Shown: positions 35,942 through 46,800, numbered from the stretch's first letter. The stretch is 64,000 nucleotides of DNA from JAAFJM01 sp964529175 (GCA_964529175.1 CAZGVO010000007.1:124001-188000), one strand, 5' to 3'. The notes: generated by a model from the sequence alone, not told the origin. Numbers and translations: made by a program.

Positions 35942-36610
35942 ATGAAAATAATAAATTGGAATGTTGGAAGGCCAAGTACTAATAAGGTCAAAAGTATAAC
36001 TGAAAAATTAATGGAGCTAAATGCAGATATTGTATTATTAACAGAAACCAATTCTATAATTGAGTTAGGTTCGGTATATAATTATCTATAAACCGAATTT
36101 ATTGAGCAAGATTTTGAAAGACAAAATCTGATAAAATATAAAAATAACGAGCGTAGAACCTCCATCTATTCTAAGTATCCTATTTCAAAAACCTATAAAA
36201 CATGCAATATTTTCACAAGCATCTGTTTGGATATAGATACGCCATTAGGAGAAATAACTTTTTATGCAAACATCATTGGTGTGTTTGGAGGCCTAAATCC
36301 TCGATTCACATATGATTTAACTTCACAAATACAAGATTTTGAAAAGCTTTTGAAAAGCAAGAACGCTTTTATAATTGGTGAATATAATATCACTACCTCT
36401 GGTCGTTTTTGTTCTAGCAATGCCGCAAGAGAAACCTTGAACTCTGTCCTCAAAAACCACCAACTTATTAATCTAACTACTTCTATTGACAATAATGTTG
36501 ATCATATATCCATTAGCCAGCAAGTAATTCAAGAAATGGAAGTAACTATTGAAACTTGTAATTTAGATAAAAAGTTAAGTGACCATATTGGCGTAATGGT
36601 TAGCTTTTAA
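35942..36610 (+). pseudogene. EEP-family (endonuclease/exonuclease/phosphatase) pseudogene
   Basis: Starting at ATG 35942 one frame reads MKIINWNVGRP, then DIVLLTETNS (family motifs N and E), and is stopped by TAA at 36089-36091 after 49 codons. The same frame then continues to 36610 with SIYSKYPISK, FIIGEYNIT (normally GDFN, here Asp changed to Glu), VDHISIS and SDHIGV. The single in-frame stop and the altered catalytic motif indicate a decayed or recently disabled nuclease/phosphatase of ~222 residues. A restart at TTG 36227 would lack the catalytic N-terminus. Confidence 0.8.
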
Positions 36611-36663
36611 TTTTAGCCTATTTTTTTTCATACCTTATTGAGTATAATCACTGTTTTTTAAAT

Positions 36664-36727
36664 AAATTATACCTTTTCGGGTATAATTTATGCTTATTTT
36701 ATAAATATTATACCCGTTAAGGTATAA
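36664..36727. promoter_or_regulatory. Paired operator TTATACC-N6-GGTATAA
   Basis: Two identical dyads lie 41 bp apart. The first is within AAATTATACC (36664-36673)/GGTATAATTT (36680-36689); the second is TTATACC (36708-36714)/GGTATAA (36721-36727). Both have 6-bp spacers. Such paired dyads are typical of small HTH antitoxin or repressor operators. No repressor gene adjoins them, and the next start is at 36874, about 150 bp on, so they may regulate that gene or be a remnant of a lost toxin-antitoxin locus. Confidence 0.5.
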
Positions 36728-36873
36728 CATTATAGAAAAGGTAATTTTATAACAGCTTTAAAAGGGCAGAAAATAGTTTTTAAACAAAATTTATTAATTA
36801 TGTTTGATTTTAAAACTCATGAGCTAACAAAATACTCATTAAATAATGTCCAAATTTAAATTTAAACAAAGCT

Positions 36874-37980
36874 ATGGAGGAAATCAAACTTACCCGCAAA
36901 AAATTATATGATTTAGTATGGACTGAGTCAATATTAAGTTTGTCAAAAAAACTTAATATTTCAGATATAGGCCTTAGAAAAATTTGTATAAAAATGAATA
37001 TTCCCATTCCACTAGCGGGACATTGGATGAAAGTAAAATACGGTAAACCAATTACAGTTTTTGAATTTCCAATAAAATTTGAAGGCAAAGATGAAATAAT
37101 AATAAACCCAGCTAAATTTAACAATACATCTGATTTTTATGAATCAAAAAAACTATTAAAGCAGGATACTAGTTTAAATTTTACTGTTCCTAAAAATTTA
37201 AAAAATCCTCATAAGTACACTATTGAGTTAAAAAAACAACTTGATATTGTGAATAGTTATGATGTCAACTTTATTAATTCTGATAAATTTATTCCCTCGA
37301 AATTTTCAAGAAAATTCTCAAACAGAGTTCTTTGTTTTTTTGATACTCTAATTAAACTATTTCAAAGTAAAAACTATGAGATTGGATTAAAAGAAAACAA
37401 GTTCTATATTTGTATAAAAAATCAGTCATACGAATTTTCAATTCGTGAGAAACAAAACCGTGTAATTGATACAAGTTCTCAATCTCCATGGAATTCAACT
37501 AAGCTGATTAATGCTGGAAAACTTGTTTTGAAATTTAGCGAATTTCGCTCCTATGGAACTAAGGAATGGGAAGATGGAAATAAGTTATTAGAAGAACAAT
37601 TAATCACTATATTGACATACATTGAATTCAAAGCTAATAAGGATTATATTGAAGAAATTGAACGCAAAGCGCGTTGGGCTATTCAGGCTAAAGAAAGAAG
37701 AATAAGAGAGGAAAAACAAAAACAAATAGAACAAGAATTAATTGAATTTAATTTACTTATAGAAAAAGCAAATAGGCATAATCAGTGTAAAATTATTTTA
37801 GAGTATTTAGTTGATTCAGAAAAAAGCTACCAATCAAAAAATGAAAAAAACAAAGATTTCGAAAATTGGCTTAAATGGGCAAAAGAAAAAGTTGATTGGT
37901 ATGATCCTTTAATAAATAAAGATGATTTAATATTTAAAGATGTAAATAAAACCACCCTAAATAAAAAAAATAATTATTAA
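36874..37980 (+). CDS. Uncharacterised protein with HTH-like N-terminus
   Basis: A 368-residue protein. Residues 5-55 (LTRKKLYDLVWTESILSLSK, then ISDIGLRKICIKMNIPIP and GHWMKVKYGKP) resemble an HTH domain found at the start of a family of unannotated proteins on bacterial islands and plasmids. The rest is mostly helical; a long charged helix at ~280-320 (KARWAIQAKERRIREE) may be a coiled coil. It is the only intact plus-strand gene between the defence island and the chromosome-like genes. No enzyme motif is visible. Confidence 0.6.
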   Translation: MEEIKLTRKKLYDLVWTESILSLSKKLNISDIGLRKICIKMNIPIPLAGHWMKVKYGKPITVFEFPIKFEGKDEIIINPAKFNNTSDFYESKKLLKQDTSLNFTVPKNLKNPHKYTIELKKQLDIVNSYDVNFINSDKFIPSKFSRKFSNRVLCFFDTLIKLFQSKNYEIGLKENKFYICIKNQSYEFSIREKQNRVIDTSSQSPWNSTKLINAGKLVLKFSEFRSYGTKEWEDGNKLLEEQLITILTYIEFKANKDYIEEIERKARWAIQAKERRIREEKQKQIEQELIEFNLLIEKANRHNQCKIILEYLVDSEKSYQSKNEKNKDFENWLKWAKEKVDWYDPLINKDDLIFKDVNKTTLNKKNNY

Positions 37981-38516
37981 GAATATTACAATTTCTCAAT
38001 TTAAAGTCATCATTAGAATTATCATTGGCTAATACCCCTATAAAACAATTTACTTTAAAATTTAGTACAAATTTGACGCTAATAATAATTTTTTGATGCA
38101 TACATTCGTAGCATATTTATAAGTTAAATTTATTCTTTTAATAGTAAGAATTTAATAAATAAAGGTTGTCTAGGAATTATTTCAACTCAATAGCATTGCT
38201 AATAAAGTTAATTTTATTAATAAATTAAAAATAAAATTATTTAAATCTGTTTCTTTTTTGTTTCTCAAACTCTGTAAAACCTTCTTAATATTGAATATTT
38301 ACTTTCTGTATCGGAAAGTAATTTATGCTCATAAAAAATCTCAATTTGCTGAATAACTGACTCTTAAATCAAAAACCAAATATCATTAATCCTAATTTAA
38401 GATTACTGCTATTTGTATAAAAAAATATGCAACACACATCAATTAATTGCATATTTACCCTTTCAAATGTGCTTTTTTAAAACTTGTTTTGTATAGATTA
38501 GTTAAAAGAAAGTATA
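37981..38516. other. 536-bp gene-free stretch, probable island boundary
   Basis: Very AT-rich. It contains no open frame worth reporting, no tRNA and no direct repeat that I could pair with another part of the window. Gene content changes here from defence/unknown to housekeeping. It must also contain the promoter of the PatB-type gene. Confidence 0.5.
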
Positions 38517-39689
38517 ATGATGTTTACCAATAGCGAAATTCAATTTGATTTACTAAAAAAACGAGCATACAATTTGCGTTGGGCTGCTGTTGAAAGTGAT
38601 GTAATTCCTTTAACTGCTGCCGACCCTGATTTTCCTTGTGCACCACAAATTGGTGAAGCTATTACTAAATATGCAACGGATAGGTATTTTTCTTATGCAC
38701 CTGCCGAGGGTTATGCTTTTTTTAAAGAAGCTGTTGCCAATTTTCATTTAAACAAAAGGAATATAAATGTTAATCCAGATTGGGTGTTAGCTGTTGATAG
38801 TGCTGCCTTTGGAATTTATACCATTTGTAAAACATTTTTAAATAAAGATGATGAAGCTATTGTATTTAATCCGGTAGATTTTTTGTTTAAATATTCGGTA
38901 GAAGCTAACCAAGGAGTGGCCATTACTTTTCCAGTTCCATTAAATCCAGCACTTGAAATTGATTACCAATTACTCGAAAATATAATTACTCCTAAAACCA
39001 AAATGTTGTGTTTATGTAATCCGTTAAACCCAACAGGAAAGGTTTTTACAGCTGATGAGTTAGCCAAAATTGGAAATATAGCATTAAAACACAATCTTAT
39101 CATTTTGTCGGATGAAATTTGGAGTGATATAATATTTAAACCAAACGTTTATACCAGTATTGCATCTATCAATAATGATATAAAAAATCAAACTGTGATT
39201 GTAACTGGTTATAGTAAATCATATGGTTTAGCTGGTTTACGCGTTGGAGCAATTATTGCGCCAAACCAAAACTTATTCAATCAAATTTTAGACAAGTCAG
39301 GACATCAATCAACCATACACGGTTGTAATGTTTTGGCACAAGTTGCAGCAAGTACAGCTCTTAACGAGTGTGGCGATTGGCTAAATGATTTTGTTAATCA
39401 TCTTACATCAATGAGAGATTTATGTGTAACAGAACTTAATAAATTAGATGGTTTTGAATGTGCAACTCCTCAGGGATGTTATTTAGTTTTTCCTGATATA
39501 ATTAAAACAGGATATAGCGCTCAACAAATGCAAACATTGCTTTTAGAAAAAGCCAAAGTAGCTGTAGTTCCGGGTTTAGGCCAATGGTTTGGTTCAAGAG
39601 CTGATGGACATATACGCATAAGTTTTGCTACATCAAAAGAAGTTTTACAAGAGAGTTTTACACGTATAAATAAAGCATTGAAAGCATAA
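38517..39689 (+). CDS. MalY/PatB-type cysteine-S-conjugate beta-lyase
   Basis: A 390-residue fold-type I PLP enzyme. PLP-site motifs: NPLNPTGKVF, ILSDEIWSDI (Asp for the pyridine nitrogen) and TGYSKSYGLAGLRVG with the PLP lysine at Lys234. The short N-terminal FDLLKKRAYNLRWAAVESDV segment fits the PatB/MalY group, which cleaves cystathionine and other C-S conjugates to pyruvate, ammonia and a thiol. A tandem ATGATG leaves the start uncertain by one codon. Its stop overlaps the start of the monooxygenase-DsbA gene by one base, so the two are coupled. Confidence 0.85.
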   Translation: MMFTNSEIQFDLLKKRAYNLRWAAVESDVIPLTAADPDFPCAPQIGEAITKYATDRYFSYAPAEGYAFFKEAVANFHLNKRNINVNPDWVLAVDSAAFGIYTICKTFLNKDDEAIVFNPVDFLFKYSVEANQGVAITFPVPLNPALEIDYQLLENIITPKTKMLCLCNPLNPTGKVFTADELAKIGNIALKHNLIILSDEIWSDIIFKPNVYTSIASINNDIKNQTVIVTGYSKSYGLAGLRVGAIIAPNQNLFNQILDKSGHQSTIHGCNVLAQVAASTALNECGDWLNDFVNHLTSMRDLCVTELNKLDGFECATPQGCYLVFPDIIKTGYSAQQMQTLLLEKAKVAVVPGLGQWFGSRADGHIRISFATSKEVLQESFTRINKALKA

Positions 39690-41623
39690 TGAAAATAGTA
39701 ATAATTGGAAGTGGAATTGCAGGATTAACATTAGGCTCTATTTTACAAAACAATGGTTTTGAAATTAGTATAAATGAACGAAACGAAGATTTAGACACCA
39801 AAGGTCATGCATTTTTAATGCATCCTGATGCTATGGATGTTTTAAATATTATAGCTAAATACAATCCTGATTACGAAATACCAGGTCAAATTATTGATAA
39901 AGTTTTGCTTAAAAGTTTTGATAATACTGAGATTCAAACTACAGAACTTGACTCATGGATTTGCATGAAAAGAGTGGATGTAATTGATTATTTAATTTCA
40001 TTTATCAAACCTAAAAACATACATTACGGTAGAAATTTTTCACACTTTTTTTATGAAAATAATAAAGCCATAGCAGCAGTATTTACTAATGGAGAAATAG
40101 AATATGGTGATATTTTTATTGGGGCTGATGGTGCACATTCAAAAGTAAGAAACGAAATTTTTGGTGCTATCAATTTTACGCCAGTTCAAGTAAAAGAAAT
40201 AGTTGGAGTTATAAAAAACGAAAAGTTAGCTGCTCAATTTCAAAACAAATTTACTAAGTTTTTATGCCAAAATAAAGGAGTTGCCTTTGGCGTAATTCCT
40301 TGTTCAAACAATGAATTGGTGTGGTTTATGCAGTATGATATTACATTAGAAACAGAAGCAATAAACACACCAGAACAACTTAAAAATCATTGCTTTACTT
40401 TATTAGATTTATTTCCATTAGAAGTAAAGCAAGTGCTAAATCATAACGATTTTACCAATAACTATATTTGGCGTTCAACAGATTTTGATTTATTACCATC
40501 GTTTAGTAAAAACAATATATTGTTGATTGGCGATGCAGCTCATTTGGCTTTACCATTTACCAGCGCAGGAACTACCAATGCCTTGGTTGATGCCAATTTA
40601 ATGGCTAACTTAATTTTGAGCAATAAACCAGTTGATGAAATAGGCAATACATTTTATAACGAAAGAGCAAATTTACTTAAAGAACATATTCAATTAGGTA
40701 GAGATATAAAAAATAAGTTTTTGCAGGGCACCAAAGCCGGAATAGTGTTACCTTTAATTTCGAAAACTAAAGAAAAAGAAGTAACTATAAAAAAACCTAA
40801 AATAGAAATTTTGTATTTTACCGATCCTGTTTGTTCCACTTGTTGGTTAGTACAACCTCAGCTTAGAAAATTGGCTTTAGAATATGGACAATACTTTGAA
40901 ATAAAATATTATATGGGTGGATTATTGCCTAGTTGGGAAAGTTATAATGGTAGTAAAATAAAAAAACCTAGCGATGCTGCACAACACTGGAAAGAAATGG
41001 CCGAAAAACACCCTATGCCCATTTCGCCCGATGTATGGTTAAACTCACCCCTAGCCTCTTCTTTTCCGCCATCTATAGCTATAAAAGCCGCACAAATTCA
41101 AAGTAAAGTTAAAGCATTTCATTTTCATAGACGTATTAAGGAACTGCTTTTTGTAGAAAGTAAAAATATTACCGATATAGAATTATTGGTGAATGTAGCC
41201 ATAGAAGTAGGATTAAACAAAGACTTATTTATAAATGATTTAAGTAAAATTGCTGTTCGCAAATTTGAAGAAGACTTGGATTTAGCTACCAAACTCAATG
41301 TAAAAGTACTACCTACTTTTATATTCTCGAACGAGTTAGATGAAAAAATAATTTTAAAAGGATATCAAGAGTTTCATACCCTTGAAAAAGCCATTGTAGA
41401 TTTATATCCTTTAGCTATAAAAGACGAAAGAAAACGTGATGCTTTAGAGTTGTTTAAATTGTTTCCAAGTTTAACTACTTTTGAATATTCGTTTTTAATG
41501 GATATAACCAATGAAGAGGCTACTGAACAATTAACAACATTGGCTCAAAAACACATATTATTAAGTAAAACCAACAAAACTGGAACTATTTGGAAACAGG
41601 TAACCTCAGTTAGCAGCAATTAA
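39689..41623 (+). CDS. FAD monooxygenase fused to a DsbA/SpxH-like thioredoxin domain
   Basis: A 644-residue fusion. Residues 1-~365 are a UbiH/TetX-type flavin monooxygenase: IIGSGIAGLTLGSILQNNG (FAD), GADGAHSKVRN (DG motif) and GDAAHLALPFTSAGTTNAL (GD motif). Residues ~372-590 are a DsbA-family domain: EILYFTDPVCSTCWLVQPQ with the redox pair Cys382/Cys385, then YYMGGLLPSW. The last ~60 residues may be a small winged helix. It is translationally coupled to the C-S lyase gene and followed by a Crp-type regulator. The fusion reads continuously with no sign of frameshift. Substrate unknown; a sulfur or thiol substrate is suggested by the neighbours. Confidence 0.8.
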   Translation: MKIVIIGSGIAGLTLGSILQNNGFEISINERNEDLDTKGHAFLMHPDAMDVLNIIAKYNPDYEIPGQIIDKVLLKSFDNTEIQTTELDSWICMKRVDVIDYLISFIKPKNIHYGRNFSHFFYENNKAIAAVFTNGEIEYGDIFIGADGAHSKVRNEIFGAINFTPVQVKEIVGVIKNEKLAAQFQNKFTKFLCQNKGVAFGVIPCSNNELVWFMQYDITLETEAINTPEQLKNHCFTLLDLFPLEVKQVLNHNDFTNNYIWRSTDFDLLPSFSKNNILLIGDAAHLALPFTSAGTTNALVDANLMANLILSNKPVDEIGNTFYNERANLLKEHIQLGRDIKNKFLQGTKAGIVLPLISKTKEKEVTIKKPKIEILYFTDPVCSTCWLVQPQLRKLALEYGQYFEIKYYMGGLLPSWESYNGSKIKKPSDAAQHWKEMAEKHPMPISPDVWLNSPLASSFPPSIAIKAAQIQSKVKAFHFHRRIKELLFVESKNITDIELLVNVAIEVGLNKDLFINDLSKIAVRKFEEDLDLATKLNVKVLPTFIFSNELDEKIILKGYQEFHTLEKAIVDLYPLAIKDERKRDALELFKLFPSLTTFEYSFLMDITNEEATEQLTTLAQKHILLSKTNKTGTIWKQVTSVSSN

Positions 41624-41628
41624 ATAAA

Positions 41629-42201
41629 GTGACCAAAATAAATTTTTTATGGAAAAATATTGCCGAAAAAATTGAGCTTTCGGAAGATGAAAAATTGGCA
41701 ATTGCGCCATACTTTAAACTTAAAAAGCTTAAGAAAAAGGATAAATTAAATGCAATAGGCAAAGTTTGCAACGAAATAGCATTTGTGGTAAATGGCTCAT
41801 TAAGAGCATATTCCATAAGTAATAAAGGCGTAGAGCAAGTTACTCAAATAGCTTTAGAAAACTATTGGATTGCTGATTTATTGAGTTTTATTTCACAAAA
41901 AGAATCGGACTATACCATTGAAGATTCAGTTATTCTTACCATATCTAATTTTGAGTTAGATAATATTTATTTAAAAGTACCAATAATGGAGCGTTTTTTC
42001 AGAAAATTGTTTGAAAAAGCCTATGTAACTACTTTAAGCAGACTTAATAGTACCATGCGCGAAGCAGCTGATGTTAGGTATAAAAAAATGATTGATAATC
42101 ACCCTGATTTATTGCAGCGCATACCTCAAATTTATTTAGCCTCATACCTTGGAATTACCCCTGAAAGCTTAAGCCGAATTAGAAAAAACAGTCTAAAATA
42201 G
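41629..42201 (+). CDS. Crp/Fnr family transcription regulator
   Basis: A 190-residue protein with a cyclic-nucleotide-binding-like beta barrel (~30-120: KLKKKDKLNAIGKVCNEIAF, VNGSLRAYSI) and a C-terminal helix-turn-helix (IPQIYLASYLGITPESLSRI) whose Leu-Ser-Arg-Ile matches this group in Bacteroidota. No ATG is suitable; GTG at 41629, five bases after the upstream stop, is the likely start. It probably controls the neighbouring redox operon. Confidence 0.85.
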   Translation: MTKINFLWKNIAEKIELSEDEKLAIAPYFKLKKLKKKDKLNAIGKVCNEIAFVVNGSLRAYSISNKGVEQVTQIALENYWIADLLSFISQKESDYTIEDSVILTISNFELDNIYLKVPIMERFFRKLFEKAYVTTLSRLNSTMREAADVRYKKMIDNHPDLLQRIPQIYLASYLGITPESLSRIRKNSLK

Positions 42202-42264
42202 TTGGCTTTTTATTTCTTATCATACATCAATTTTTAAGTAGTGGTTATTCTTAAACTTTGTGGT

Positions 42265-43143
42265 ATGAAAAGATCTGAATTTTTAAAAGCAATGGCCTTT
42301 GCTCCTTTAAGCACTTCGGCTATGAAACTATCTCAGCTAGAAACCATAAGTAGTAATTTTACTAAAACTAAAAAAATGCCTGTTTTATTTATTGGTCATG
42401 GGCACCCAATGAATGCTATATTAAATAACGATTTTACTCAAACACTTTCAAAACTTGGTCAAACCATTGATAAACCAAATGCAGTAATGGTAATATCGGC
42501 CCATTGGGAAACAGTTGGCACTTTTGTTAGCACCAGTGCTTGGCCTCAAACCATTTACGATTTTGGCAGATTTGATGATAGGTTATTTAAAATAAAATAC
42601 GAACCACAAGGCCACCCAAAACTAGCAAACGAATTGGCTAATATGGTTAATTTAACTAAAATAAAAACTGATTCAGCAATGGGTTTAGACCATGGCGCTT
42701 GGACAGTACTAAAATTTATTTATCCAAAAGCCGATATTCCTGTTTTTCAAATGAGCATTGATTACTCTAAAGACCCTCAATTTCATTTTAACTTGGCACA
42801 ACAAATAACTAAGCTGCGTGAAAAAGGAGTTTTGGTTTTATGCAGTGGCAATATTGTTCATAATTTAGGCATGGTTGATTGGCATAATATTAATGCAAAA
42901 CCTTTTGATTGGAGCATTGAGTTTGATACCATTGTAAAAAACAATATCAATAGACGCAATTTTTCTAATTTAATAAATCACCAAAAATTAGGAAAATCAG
43001 CCCAACTTGCTATTCCATCAAACGACCATTATTTACCACTTCTTTATAGTTTGGCTATGGCCGATAAAAATGAACCAATAAAACATATTTTTGAAGGCTA
43101 TCAATTTGCTAGTATTAGTATGAGATGTATACAAATAGGATAA
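42265..43143 (+). CDS. ygiD: YgiD-type extradiol dioxygenase (LigB family)
   Basis: The frame is open from a GTG at 42241, but ATG 42265 is preferred because it begins MKRSEFLKAMAFAPLSTSA, a twin-arginine-like or secretion-like N-terminus; this gives 292 residues. Family motifs: MPVLFIGHGHPMNAI, MVISAHWETVGTF, MGLDHGAWTVLKFIYP and CSGNIVHNLGMVDW; the histidines bind the active-site metal. Close relatives are 4,5-DOPA extradiol dioxygenases. It lies 8 bp before an esterase gene. Confidence 0.85.
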   Translation: MKRSEFLKAMAFAPLSTSAMKLSQLETISSNFTKTKKMPVLFIGHGHPMNAILNNDFTQTLSKLGQTIDKPNAVMVISAHWETVGTFVSTSAWPQTIYDFGRFDDRLFKIKYEPQGHPKLANELANMVNLTKIKTDSAMGLDHGAWTVLKFIYPKADIPVFQMSIDYSKDPQFHFNLAQQITKLREKGVLVLCSGNIVHNLGMVDWHNINAKPFDWSIEFDTIVKNNINRRNFSNLINHQKLGKSAQLAIPSNDHYLPLLYSLAMADKNEPIKHIFEGYQFASISMRCIQIG

Positions 43144-43150
43144 TATAAAC

Positions 43151-43873
43151 ATGATAAGAATATTTATACCATTAATAATAATCGCAATAATGAGCAATAA
43201 TATATTGGGTTACCAAGCCCTAAAAGGAAACGAATTGGTACTAAAATATAAGGTTAAAACTCCATCAAGTAATACAAATGAAAAAGCACCTGTAGTTATT
43301 TTACTGCATGGCGTTGGTAGCAATGAAGATGATTTATTTTCATTAGCAAACCAATTTCCAAGTAATTACTTAATTATTTCGGCAAGAGCTCCCTTTACCA
43401 TGGGATCAGGAAGTTACGCTTGGTATCAAGTAGATTTTTCAACGGGTAAACCAATAATAAATGCAGAACAAGCCGAAAAAAGCAGGTTAATTATTAAACA
43501 GTTTATTGGTCAAATAGTAGAAAAATACCATGCTGATGATAAAAATGTAACTTTAATGGGTTTTAGTCAAGGTGCTATTATGTCGTACAGTGTAGGTTTA
43601 AGCATACCTCAAAAAGTAAAATCTATTGTAAGTTTAAGTGGCAGAATATTAAACGAAATACGACCAGAAGTAAAACAATCGCCTGCGTTAAAGAAATTAC
43701 GAGTTTTTATAGCTCATGCTATAAACGATGATGTTTTAAAATATGAATATGCTATGGAAGCTAAAAGTTATTTAAAATCGATAGGGATACAGGCACAAAC
43801 TTTCGATTTTAATGAAGGACACACAGTTACACCAGCCGAAGTAGCTGCAATTATTAAATGGTTAAGCAATTAG
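43151..43873 (+). CDS. Exported carboxylesterase/phospholipase-type alpha/beta hydrolase
   Basis: A 240-residue Abhydrolase_2 protein. The hydrophobic N-terminus (MIRIFIPLIIIAIMSNNILG) is a likely signal peptide. The oxyanion strand is VILLHGVGSNEDD, the nucleophile elbow is MGFSQGAIM (Ser) and the catalytic His is in FNEGHTVTP. It follows the dioxygenase gene by 7 bp and ends the co-directional group 38517-43873. Confidence 0.85.
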   Translation: MIRIFIPLIIIAIMSNNILGYQALKGNELVLKYKVKTPSSNTNEKAPVVILLHGVGSNEDDLFSLANQFPSNYLIISARAPFTMGSGSYAWYQVDFSTGKPIINAEQAEKSRLIIKQFIGQIVEKYHADDKNVTLMGFSQGAIMSYSVGLSIPQKVKSIVSLSGRILNEIRPEVKQSPALKKLRVFIAHAINDDVLKYEYAMEAKSYLKSIGIQAQTFDFNEGHTVTPAEVAAIIKWLSN

Positions 43874-43883
43874 CAATTTTTAG

Positions 43884-46800
43884 TTATGGCTTATTACTAA
43901 AATTCACTGATTCTGAATTAGTTACTATTTCTCTAATGATAGTATCTAGCTCATTTGCTGAATTTACAAAATGCCTCATTAGTTCAATATAATCTTCGTT
44001 TGTTGATTGATATTCTTTTAAATGTTCAACCAAACCTAAAAGCCTAGCTAAAGGAGCACGAACAATATGCGATTGTGTCCATGCTATATTTTGTAATTTT
44101 TGGTTTTGCTCTTCTATTGCTCTAATGTATTTTAACTTTTCTGTTATATCTAATGCAGCAATTAACTTGTATTCTTTGTTATTAATTACTATGGTGCTTC
44201 TATAAATTTCTACATCAATAATTTCTCCTGATTTTTTGATATGTCGCTGAATTCCCCTGTAATTATTACCTACAACATCATCCGACATAACAGATTTTTT
44301 TACTTCTTCTAGGTCTTCAGAAGGAATTAATTGAAAAATTTTCATTTCAAATAATTCATTATCAGAATAACCATAATGAGTTAATGCAGCACGGTTTACT
44401 TGAACTATGTTAAATGTTTCAGGGTCGTAAACACACATAGGCTGTGGACTATATAAAAATAAATTACTATACCTTTTTTCAGATTCTTCTAATTTTATAA
44501 TAGTTTTTTTCTTTTCTGTTATATCAGTAAAATAGACCGAAAGCCCATTAGCCGATGGATAGGCACTTACCTCAAACCATCCCTTCAGCACCTCGGAATA
44601 TGCTTCAAAATGTTGGGTTTCATTTTCATTTATTGCTTTATGGTAGTTTCTAAAAAATATGGAGTTGCTAGCTGTTTCAAAAACTTCCCAAATATTTTTA
44701 CCCAAAATTTCATTTTTACTTTTACCCAAAAGCTTTTCAGCCTTATTGTTCCAATAAATTACAGTACCCTCTTTATCAATAGAAAAGAAAGCATCATATA
44801 TACTTTCAAGTATTAAGTTTCTCTCTATATAAGATGCCTTTAAGGCCAATTCTGCTTGCTTCTTTTCGGTTATATCTCTGGCCGTTTTTGATGCTCCAAT
44901 AATTTTTCCATTTACATCGTAAATAGGCGAAACTGTTAACGAAATATCTATTTCAACACCATCTTTCCTTTTTCGTTTGGTTTCATAATGTTCTACATGT
45001 TCACCTTGACTAATTTTTTCGAGAATAAGTGGTTCTTCAGCTTTTAACCTTTCAGGTATAATTAATGAAATATGTTTACCTATAACTTCTTCTTTAGTAT
45101 AACCAAATATTCGTTGTGCTCCAGGATTCCAAAGAGTTACAATTCCTTCTAAGTTTTTACTTATAATAGCATCGTCTGACGAATTTACAATTGAAGCAAA
45201 TAAAGACTCTTGTTCAATAGCTTCTATTTTCTTTAACTCTAGCTTCCTCTTTTCCGTTATGTCGGCAGCAGTAATAAAAGCACCTATTACTTGCCCAAAA
45301 TCATTAATTGCTGGTTTATAGGCTATTGAAAAAACTTTTTCTTTAACATATAGTTCGTCTCCAATCCTTTCACCATTTAAAACTCTTTCGTAAATTAATC
45401 TTAAATCTTCAACTCTACTTTGTTGTGCATAGGCTAAAATTGACACTCCTCTTTCCACAGTTATGCCAAATAAATTTAAGTACATTTGTTCAAATTGCTT
45501 GTTGAACGAAACTATATTGAGTTCTTTATTAATTAGTATAAACAATTCTTCTGTGTTATCCATCAAAAGTTTCATTTCCTCATCAGCAATTTTTTTCTCA
45601 GTTACATCTCTAAAATTATCTACAATTCCATTGATATCTGGATCGTGTAAAAAATTAGTAATAGTAGCCTCTAACCACCTGTATGAACCATTTTTATGAC
45701 GAGTACGAGCAGGTTTACCATAAATAGGTTTACCTGGATTTGATAAACTTTTTTCCATTACTAACGCAGCATCAGCTACATCATCAGGATGCAAAAGTTC
45801 GTACATATTTAAACTCATGGCTTCACTTTCTTCGTACCCCAAAACTTGTTTAATTGTAGGAGAAACATAAGAAGCCGTTCCATCAAGTTTTAAAATTACA
45901 ATTCCATCAGACCCATTTTCAGCTAATGTTCTATAACGTTTTTCTTGCTGTTGAAGCAATAAATTGGCCTTTATAATTTCTGTTGCATCTCTAGCTACAC
46001 AAAAAACTAATTTTTCTTTCTCATCCCATTGTGCAGACCATGAAAGTGGTACAATAGAACCATTTTTATGAACAAACGAATTTTCAAAATTAGTAACCTT
46101 AGCACCATTAATAATAGCCTTGGAGGCTTCTTCAGACTTTTCTAAATCTTCTTTATTTACAAAGTTAGAAAAGTTTTTTCCTATAAATTCTTCTGGTTTG
46201 TAACCTAATATTTTCTCTACCGAAGCATTTACAGTTATAAATTCGCCATTATCGTTAAAAGTACAAATTATATCTAAAGATGAATTAACTAATTTATCTA
46301 ACTCAGCTTTGGTATTTTCTAATGCTAATAAATTTTCAGTTTCAGCAGTAATGTCTTTTAAATAACATGCTACACCAAAAATTTCACCAGAAATACTATA
46401 CATAGGAGTTAATGTAATGGTTGTATAACTAGTTTTTGAAGTAGCAGGATTAAAAACTTGCTCTTTTACTGTAAACGTTTCACCTTTAAAAGTCCTATCG
46501 TAGTAGTTTTTCCAATGGTTAAACTCATGTTCACCAAAACTTGTATTCAATACACTTGAGCCTACTTTTATTTCAAAACCTAACAGGTTTTTCATAGTAA
46601 GTAACCAAGCTTTATTAGCAGCAATTAAACAGTAATTTTTATCTATAGACCAAATTAAATCAGTAGAACTATTTATCAGCGTTTCTTGATTGGTTTGCAA
46701 TTTAATCAATTCTTCTTGCTGAACCTTTATATCTGTAATATCTTGAAAAACACCAAATAACTTTGAAGGATTACCAAATTCATCTAAGGTTAAATTTGCT

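Noticed and set aside
37981..38516. tRNA or attachment site at the island edge
   Set aside because: I looked for a cloverleaf and for a direct repeat matching the left part of the window and found neither.
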